Of a stretch of 38,971 bases of DNA, positions 35,301 to 38,971 are shown one piece after another. The DNA comes from Acetobacteraceae bacterium. Its GTDB lineage: Bacteria > Pseudomonadota > Alphaproteobacteria > Acetobacterales > Acetobacteraceae. The stretch covers positions 1 to 38,971 of the forward strand of contig PLXO01000045.1 in assembly GCA_003151425.1 (NCBI GenBank). Reading direction: 5' to 3'. The position numbers and the translations under genes are program-made. Position 1 is the stretch's first letter. Every line of letters starts with the position of its first letter. A model generated the notes under the pieces. The model was not told where the DNA came from and did no database searches. It saw only the letters and a list, made by a program, of their open reading frames with translations.

Positions 35301-35665
35301 GCCGCGCCGCAGAATTCCCGGTAGCGGCGGATCACCTCCAGCAGATCCTCCGGCTCCAGCCGTTCGCCAAGCGAGGAGGAGTTCACCACGTCGACGAACA
35401 TCATCGTCAGCGGTCGGCGTTCGGCGCGCGTGGTGGCGATCACGCCGGGTTGGTGCTCGGGTTGGCGTTGTTCCCGCGCGCGGCGGAACCGCTTGCGCTC
35501 GCCGATGGTCAGGCCGAGTTCGCGCAGATCGTCGTCGGTCAGGTCGTCGAACTGGTCGGCGGTGATGCCGTGATCGCGAAATGCCGCGACGCGCGCGCCA
35601 AGGCCGTTCGCCGTCAGCCACTCCTCCACCGCGTGCCCCTTCGCGTTTCCGAGATTCACCGCCAA
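32324..35665 (-). CDS. SAM domain-class III cyclase domain-AAA ATPase-TPR protein
   Basis: This 1113-residue multidomain protein begins with a SAM-like domain at about 12-64 (VEEWLTANGLGARVAAFRDH). A class III adenylate/guanylate cyclase domain follows at 85-260, with metal Asp candidates in FVDVVNSSS (D92) and LVGDGILAYF (D136) and NLAARLQG carrying the Asn/Arg pair. An AAA/STAND-type ATPase has Walker A VGGGGIGKS ending at 318 and LVIEDLHWFDP as Walker B. The C-terminal half is long and TPR-like. This architecture is usually a signalling or regulatory protein. It lies upstream of YcaO in the same direction, so it could control the cluster through cAMP or NTP sensing, but the link is only positional. 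It is cytoplasmic; no membrane span is seen. Confidence 0.88.
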   Translation of the reverse strand: MAVNLGNAKGHAVEEWLTANGLGARVAAFRDHGITADQFDDLTDDDLRELGLTIGERKRFRRAREQRQPEHQPGVIATTRAERRPLTMMFVDVVNSSSLGERLEPEDLLEVIRRYREFCGAAIMRYGGLIARLVGDGILAYFCYPVANENDPERAVRAALDIVRGIGTVATPAGVPLAVRIGIATGRVIVSDLFAGGEADRRSIIGSTPNLAARLQGLAPPGGVVIAEETEARVRGLFQCEDLGSNEVRGFVQHHRAWLVRDDITDGQRAPSSRRPARLTPFFDRQAESAVLTERWARAQSGEGNVVLLVGGGGIGKSRLVEHFLTERPNIRAERISGSAFDEDSPLYPVILLLRHLAKIDAAESTAVQQRKLAATLAGSEADNADALPLLAELLGIPSEFPAPLLPPAVLRERLLSILHAQFRLMAESRPLCLVIEDLHWFDPTSRELLDRLIADIVESKLLLVLTARDGFEAPWIRGRDTMVLQLKSLSPADVDVMVQSLFGGRTVPPPLARMIARKTDGVPLFIEEVGRLVLLAEAEAGSDGALFEISEQAIPASLHESLMARLDRSGIAKDVAQIAAVVGRSVRRDVLSAVAAMPPEALNQPLATLVEAGVLYPDTVGGEDGYSFTHALLRDAAYDSLLRDDRQLLHLRVARALQRRDPSLATQQPELLALHLTEAGQAEEAASLWLEAARRSLARSALTEATRMLRRGLSGLERLPASRNVLDLRVALMALLGPALIALRGPGATETQELYANAYALCNDMAEDPSHFPIYWGWWRLSHDFREKRQRAAALLDRAVVRADAELLLQAHHCNWATDYAAGDFARCCDHIEAGLAIYGTGDFRQHAGLYGNHDACVCAHGELAQVRWMQGRPVSALESERRALAWADTLDHLGTRLHAMDMRLLHRVYRREFDTVFTLAGELVTLTSELDLRDHRAKGLIFRGWSAAMLGDPIGGLRILEDGFARQQDIGTMEDFSLYLCLRAEAMTAAGQAEQAAEMLRRERLAFAERGFGFWMPELVRVLADVTLAADPQATDEAASILQEAERLAQGQDVPMLGLRIATTAARLALREDGARPAGERLRLALARIGEDDAGPDLAAARALAGRVMVA

Positions 35666-35930
35666 TAGAGCACAGGGCGCCGTAGGTTGAGAAGGGTCTC
35701 AGCTTTGCAACCGACATGCAATGAACGCCGATGGCCGGGTAAGCTGCTCGGTATCTTTGCGACTTAACCCGACCTTCGCAACTCCGCCTCGGTTCCGGGC
35801 GTTATTCGACCGCGGGGCGTCGGGAAATTATTGCCAAGCGTGGGATCATTGCGCGCGCCGTTACGAAAACCGCTTGCGGTGCCGATCAAGAGCCTTGTGA
35901 AACGGCTGGCGGCTTTGGAAGTCTGGCGTC

Positions 35931-36093
35931 ATGTTTCTGCGCCACGAGCTTCACCGGAAGAGCCTGCCCCTGCGGAGGCCGGGGACGGCAAGGAGCACGG
36001 CTATTGAAGCATCGTGGAAAACCGCCGGGTGTCCGGTGGCAGAACGGTGCAGCGGCACGTGCTTTATCTGGGCGAGATCAACAGCCCGCCCCG
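35931..36093 (+). pseudogene. Degraded N-terminal fragment of an IS1634-type transposase
   Basis: ATG 35931 opens MFLRHELHRKS. Then, in another frame from 35984, DGKEHGY-stop-SIVENRR continues as GGRTVQRHVLYLGEINSPP. This resembles the start of IS1634/IS4-type transposases (MFLRxHxRxKDGKEHxYWS...VQRxVLYLGEIN). The TGA stands where Trp (TGG) is expected, and at least one frameshift is present. The rest of the transposase is absent and no terminal inverted repeats were found. Elsewhere in the gene-free stretch 35666-36154 I see only the hairpin at 36108 and no clear promoter. Confidence 0.65.
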
Positions 36094-36107
36094 GCCCGCG
36101 CGCGAAA

Positions 36108-36152
36108 CCAGGCACCCGAAATGATGGAAGAGTCATCATTTCGAATGCCTGG
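36108..36152. terminator. Imperfect hairpin at the 3' end of the phosphatase gene
   Basis: CCAGGCACCCGAAATGATG (36108-36126) pairs with CATCATTTCGAATGCCTGG (36134-36152), with two mismatches. It begins three bases past the stop codon of the minus-strand phosphatase gene. There is no strong T-tract, so it may protect or pause the transcript more than end it. It could also be a leftover of the adjacent IS fragment. Confidence 0.45.
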
Positions 36153-36154
36153 TA

Positions 36155-36970
36155 TCAAACGCTGACAAACCCCACCCGATCGCCCTCCAACACCGCGCAG
36201 GTCAGCCGTCCGCCGAACCCGGCACCGGTATCGATACAGATGCGGTTCTGCCGAAGCACCGGCGCCGGCCCGGGCGTATGGCCATGCACCACCACGGCAG
36301 CAAACGCCGCCTCCGAGTACAGGAACGGCTGGCGGATGCGCAACAGATCCTCGGCGGTCTGTCGCCGCAACGGAACATCCGGCCGGATGCCGGCATGCAC
36401 GAACAGATAGTCATCAGCGCGATGACTGAGCACCAACCCCCGAAGAAACCCGAGATGCGCAGCCGGAACCTTCTCGCGCCAACTGCCGCGCGACGAAGCC
36501 GGATCGATTCCCCAGCCGCGCAGTGTCGCCGCGCCGTCGGCATGCAGCCAGTCGGTCGCCGACGGCGCGTCGCCATCCAGCGCATCGAGCGCGGTGCGCT
36601 CATGATCGCCGAGCAGATTGATCGTCGGCAGACCCGCGATCGGCGGCCCGGCGGCCAGCAGCGCGATCACGCCGGCGCTGTCGGGTCCCGCATCGATATA
36701 ATCCCCAAGATGAATCAACAGCCCGCCACCGATCGGCCGCCGCGTCACATCATCGGCGATGGCGGCATGCAGCGCACGGAGCGACTCCAGACAGCCATGG
36801 ATGTCACCGACCGCATAGACACGCCTGTCAGGACGCAGCAGCCCGGGCGAGCGGACGAACGCAAGCGTCGTCCCGTCGGAGTGCGGCGTGGGTGGTCCCG
36901 TCCAGGTCGGTACCGCGGTGGCAGCCAGCGCGCCGCGCAGACCCGCGCGACGGTGCGACGAGCGCCTCAT
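36155..36970 (-). CDS. Calcineurin-like/PPP-family metallophosphatase
   Basis: This 271-residue protein has VYAVGDIHGCLESL near residues 52-65 (metal motif GDxHG), HLGDYIDAGPDS (GDxxDxG) and LLGDHE, where most PPP phosphatases have GNHE. VVVHGHT near the C-terminus gives a late metal His. The Asn to Asp change in GDHE is noteworthy because that Asn normally helps bind metal and phosphate. The role could be Ser/Thr protein phosphatase or bis(5'-nucleosyl)-tetraphosphatase-like. Its ATG 36970 overlaps the glycosylase stop (ATGA), so it is translated after UDG and the NYN protein in one unit. Confidence 0.85.
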   Translation of the reverse strand: MRRSSHRRAGLRGALAATAVPTWTGPPTPHSDGTTLAFVRSPGLLRPDRRVYAVGDIHGCLESLRALHAAIADDVTRRPIGGGLLIHLGDYIDAGPDSAGVIALLAAGPPIAGLPTINLLGDHERTALDALDGDAPSATDWLHADGAATLRGWGIDPASSRGSWREKVPAAHLGFLRGLVLSHRADDYLFVHAGIRPDVPLRRQTAEDLLRIRQPFLYSEAAFAAVVVHGHTPGPAPVLRQNRICIDTGAGFGGRLTCAVLEGDRVGFVSV

Positions 36971-37740
36971 CCCAGCCGTGGCCCCAGCCGTCGCCGTAGA
37001 TCCTCGACCACAGCGGCGAACATCGCCTCGCTCAGCCGCCCGGTGTTCGTATTGAGCCGCGACACGTGATAGCTATCAACCAGCAGCAACCCACCGGGCA
37101 GGAGATGCGCCGCGCCATGGGCGAATGCTGCGTCCTTTGCCTTCAGACCACGGCCGCGTAACACGGCCCTGTGCGCGACACCACCCAGCGCCAGCACCGC
37201 GCGCAGCTGCGGCATCGCCGCGAGCTCGGCGGCGAGGAACACATTGCACGCAGAAATTTCAGCCGGCACCGGCAGGTTCCCCGGCGGCACGCAGCGCACC
37301 CCGTTGGTCACCCGGCAGTCGACCAGGCGAAGACCATCGGCCGCGTCCGCGCCGTAGCGCCCCTCGGCAAAGCCGAACCGCAGCAAGGTCTGATATAGCA
37401 GCACGCCGGCAAAGTCGCCCGTGAAGGGCCGTCCGGTGCGATTGGCGCCACGCACGCCAGGCGCCAGGCCGACCACTAGCAGTCGCGCGTCCAGCCCGCC
37501 GAAGCTGGGGACCGGCGCGTTGAACCAGTCGGGGTGCGCCGCCCGATTGGCCGTCCGGTAAGCCACCAGCCGCGGACACAGTCCGCAATCGCGCCCAGGT
37601 GTATCGCGCTCGGGCGTATCGCGCGGGGCTGCATCACTCGCTGCTGCATCGCGCCCGCTTGTATGGCCCCCGCCTGTATCGCGCTCCGGGGGATGCTCGC
37701 CTGGCAGGACGGCCGGCGCCTCAGACTGGGTCCGGCGCAT
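36967..37740 (-). CDS. Uracil-DNA glycosylase, family 5 (UDGb-type)
   Basis: This DNA-repair enzyme removes uracil and other deaminated bases. The core shows CGLCPRLVAYR, VVGLAPGVRGANRTGRPFTG (motif A region) and YHVSRLNTNTGRLS (motif B, normally HPS). Cysteines in CGLC, VRC and ISAC are placed for a 4Fe-4S cluster. From ATG 37740 it has 257 residues. This start overlaps the end of the NYN gene by 20 bases, and no later ATG exists before the core. Residues of roughly 16-51 are a low-complexity linker, encoded by a 15-bp tandem array, that the family does not need. The GTG or ATG start further upstream is less likely because it would lie deep in the NYN gene. Confidence 0.88.
   Translation of the reverse strand: MRRTQSEAPAVLPGEHPPERDTGGGHTSGRDAAASDAAPRDTPERDTPGRDCGLCPRLVAYRTANRAAHPDWFNAPVPSFGGLDARLLVVGLAPGVRGANRTGRPFTGDFAGVLLYQTLLRFGFAEGRYGADAADGLRLVDCRVTNGVRCVPPGNLPVPAEISACNVFLAAELAAMPQLRAVLALGGVAHRAVLRGRGLKAKDAAFAHGAAHLLPGGLLLVDSYHVSRLNTNTGRLSEAMFAAVVEDLRRRLGPRLG
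37590..37694. repeat. 15-bp tandem array, 7 units, in the UDG 5' end
   Basis: Seven contiguous 15-base units start at 37590, 37605, 37620, 37635, 37650, 37665 and 37680, mostly CGCGC...TAT or CGCGC...CAT. On the coding (minus) strand they give degenerate pentapeptides around RDT or RDA. Amino acids vary between units while the core GCGAT is kept, as expected for slippage-driven growth. Confidence 0.8.
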
Positions 37741-38326
37741 CCGGGAACGGCTCGGCCGGAGTCTGCCGCGCCGACGTCGGCCTCGCCCGAGGTTCGGTCT
37801 GCCGGCGGGTGAACTCCGGCGCGATGTCGGCAAGCTCCAGGAACTGGTCCGCCTGGCGGCGCAGTTCGTCCGCGACCATCGGTGGCGAGGTGCGAATCGA
37901 CGACACCACCGAAACGCGAACTCCTTTGCGCTGCATCGCCTCGACCAACCGACGAAAATCCGAATCGCCGCTGAACAGCACCGCGTGGTCGATGCGCGGC
38001 GACAGCTCCAGCATGTCGACCGCCACCTCGATGTCCATGCTGCCCTTCACCCGGCGGCGGCCCGACGCGTCGGTGAACTCCTTCGCCGGCTTGGTGACCA
38101 ACGTGTAGCCGTTGTAGGCCAGCCAGTCGGTCAGCGGCTTCAGCGGCGAGTAATCCTCGGTCTCCAGCACCGCGGAGTAGTAGTACGCCCGGATGACGTG
38201 TGCCTGCTTGCGGAAATACTCCAGAAGGTTGCGGTAATCCACGTCGAAGCCGAGATTGCGCGAGGCCGAATAGAGGTTGGCGCCGTCGATAAACAGAGCG
38301 ACCCGCTCGGTTGGCAGAAAATGCAT
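37721..38326 (-). CDS. NYN domain protein (LabA/DUF88 type)
   Basis: This 201-residue cytoplasmic protein has the PIN-like NYN fold. VALFIDGANLY near residues 8-18 carries the first catalytic-type Asp. GSMDIEVAVDML and FSGDSDFRRLV supply further acidic residues, and the segment KGVRVSVVSS is family-typical. The family is thought to include RNA-processing nucleases. I chose ATG 38326, with AAAGG about 9 bases upstream; the longer ORF adds an unlikely N-terminus. After residue 170 there is a disordered Pro/Arg tail. The stop overlaps the start of the glycosylase by 20 bases, so the two are probably co-expressed. Confidence 0.88.
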   Translation of the reverse strand: MHFLPTERVALFIDGANLYSASRNLGFDVDYRNLLEYFRKQAHVIRAYYYSAVLETEDYSPLKPLTDWLAYNGYTLVTKPAKEFTDASGRRRVKGSMDIEVAVDMLELSPRIDHAVLFSGDSDFRRLVEAMQRKGVRVSVVSSIRTSPPMVADELRRQADQFLELADIAPEFTRRQTEPRARPTSARQTPAEPFPDAPDPV

Positions 38327-38448
38327 GCGATGGACCTTTCGATGAACGATACAAGCCGCCCCGAAGCTTCGCTGGCCGGACAAACGTCGCGCTCCGGGGC
38401 GATAGACTGGAACATCATCCCATCGTTTCCGGCAAGAGGGCAACCGGC

Positions 38449-38949
38449 GTGATCCGAGGGATGATCCTCGTGGCGGTCGGCGCCAACCTGCCCGGACCGG
38501 ATGGCACCCCGCCGATTACGACCTGCCGCGCCGCCGTCGCCGCCCTCGACGCACTGCCCGGTCTGCGCCTGCGCGGCCTGTCCCGCTGGTACCGAACGCC
38601 GCCGATGCCCCCATCCGGCCAGCCCGACTATATCAACGGCGTGGCGCACCTGACCGGCCCAACCGAGCCCGCCGCGCTGCTGGCCGCATTGCAGGCGCTC
38701 GAGACGCGGGCAGGACGCACGCGCGGCACACCGAACGCGCCCCGCACCCTCGACCTCGATATCATCGCCATGGACACGCTGGTGCGCGAGGCACCCGACC
38801 CCATCCTGCCCCACCCGCGCGCCCACGAACGCCGCTTCGTGCTGATGCCACTTGCCGACGTCGCACCAGACTGGGTCCACCCCGTGCTCGCCCAGACAGT
38901 CGCGGCCCTGATCGCCGCACTCCCCGACCAAGGCGTGCGTCTGGCGTGA
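38449..38949 (+). CDS. folK: 2-amino-4-hydroxy-6-hydroxymethyldihydropteridine pyrophosphokinase
   Basis: HPPK transfers pyrophosphate from ATP to 6-hydroxymethyl-dihydropterin in folate synthesis. It has ILVAVGANLPGP at the N-terminus, LSRWYRTPPMPP, the signature RTLDLDIIAMD with its metal Asp pair, and PHPRAHERRFVLMPLADVAP. I chose GTG 38449 because AGAGGG lies about 8 bases upstream. ATG 38461 has its GAGGG too close. The length is 166 residues, normal for the family. It is divergent from the NYN gene across a 122-base gap. The gene is complete; the window ends 22 bases later. Confidence 0.92.
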   Translation: MIRGMILVAVGANLPGPDGTPPITTCRAAVAALDALPGLRLRGLSRWYRTPPMPPSGQPDYINGVAHLTGPTEPAALLAALQALETRAGRTRGTPNAPRTLDLDIIAMDTLVREAPDPILPHPRAHERRFVLMPLADVAPDWVHPVLAQTVAALIAALPDQGVRLA

Positions 38950-38971
38950 AGCAAGGTCAGGGCTCCGCCCT

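Overview
The window is a 39 kb piece of GC-rich bacterial chromosome. It most likely comes from an alphaproteobacterium, perhaps Rhodospirillales/Acetobacteraceae. This is inferred from the codon and GC character, the many periplasmic-binding-protein ABC importers, hydantoinase and MmgE/PrpD genes, the YcaO-TfuA pair, a family-5 uracil-DNA glycosylase and dispersed palindromic intergenic repeats. No 16S or other strict marker is present, so the taxonomy is tentative.

Layout. 1-1865: leuA preceded by a leucine-rich leader peptide and mutually exclusive hairpins (ribosome-mediated attenuation). 2090-7314 (minus): hyuA, hyuB and a LivK-type binding protein, a probable import-and-hydrolysis operon for a hydantoin, 5-oxoproline or related cyclic amide. 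7315-7646: regulatory region with a perfect TGTGA-N6-TCACA site, an intrinsic terminator that may end a small RNA, and a good sigma70-like promoter for hyuA. 7647-10648 (plus): carbohydrate-type ABC importer (binding protein and two permeases, the second frameshifted, no ATPase). 10672-11931: Glu/Leu-type dehydrogenase. 12071-19787: three paralogous binding proteins, a duplicated-domain permease and an ATPase, with an MFS carrier on the opposite strand in between. 19991-22569: an atypical PEP-mutase/isocitrate-lyase family protein divergent from an MmgE/PrpD protein. 22795-27468: a complete LivKHMGF-type importer.

27551-35665 (minus) is the most interesting part. It holds a SAM/cyclase-domain/AAA/TPR regulator-like protein, a YcaO protein, a TfuA protein with a long C-terminal extension, a thermolysin-like HExxH protein without signal peptide, and a small protein of unrecognised family ending in six identical GRSDLV hexapeptides. 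YcaO, TfuA and the metalloprotein are translationally coupled by 4-nt overlaps. YcaO plus TfuA is the known machinery for thioamide (or related backbone) modification of ribosomal peptides. The repeat protein is the best local candidate substrate, and the metalloprotein a candidate processing protease. The repeat units are identical in protein but differ by synonymous codons, which points to selection on the peptide.

35666-36154 holds a decayed transposase fragment. 36155-38326 (minus) has a PPP-type phosphatase, a family-5 uracil-DNA glycosylase and a NYN-domain protein, overlapping each other. 38449-38949 (plus) is folK. Short 15- or 18-bp tandem arrays occur at five gene edges, and palindromic repeats occupy four of the convergent 3' junctions.
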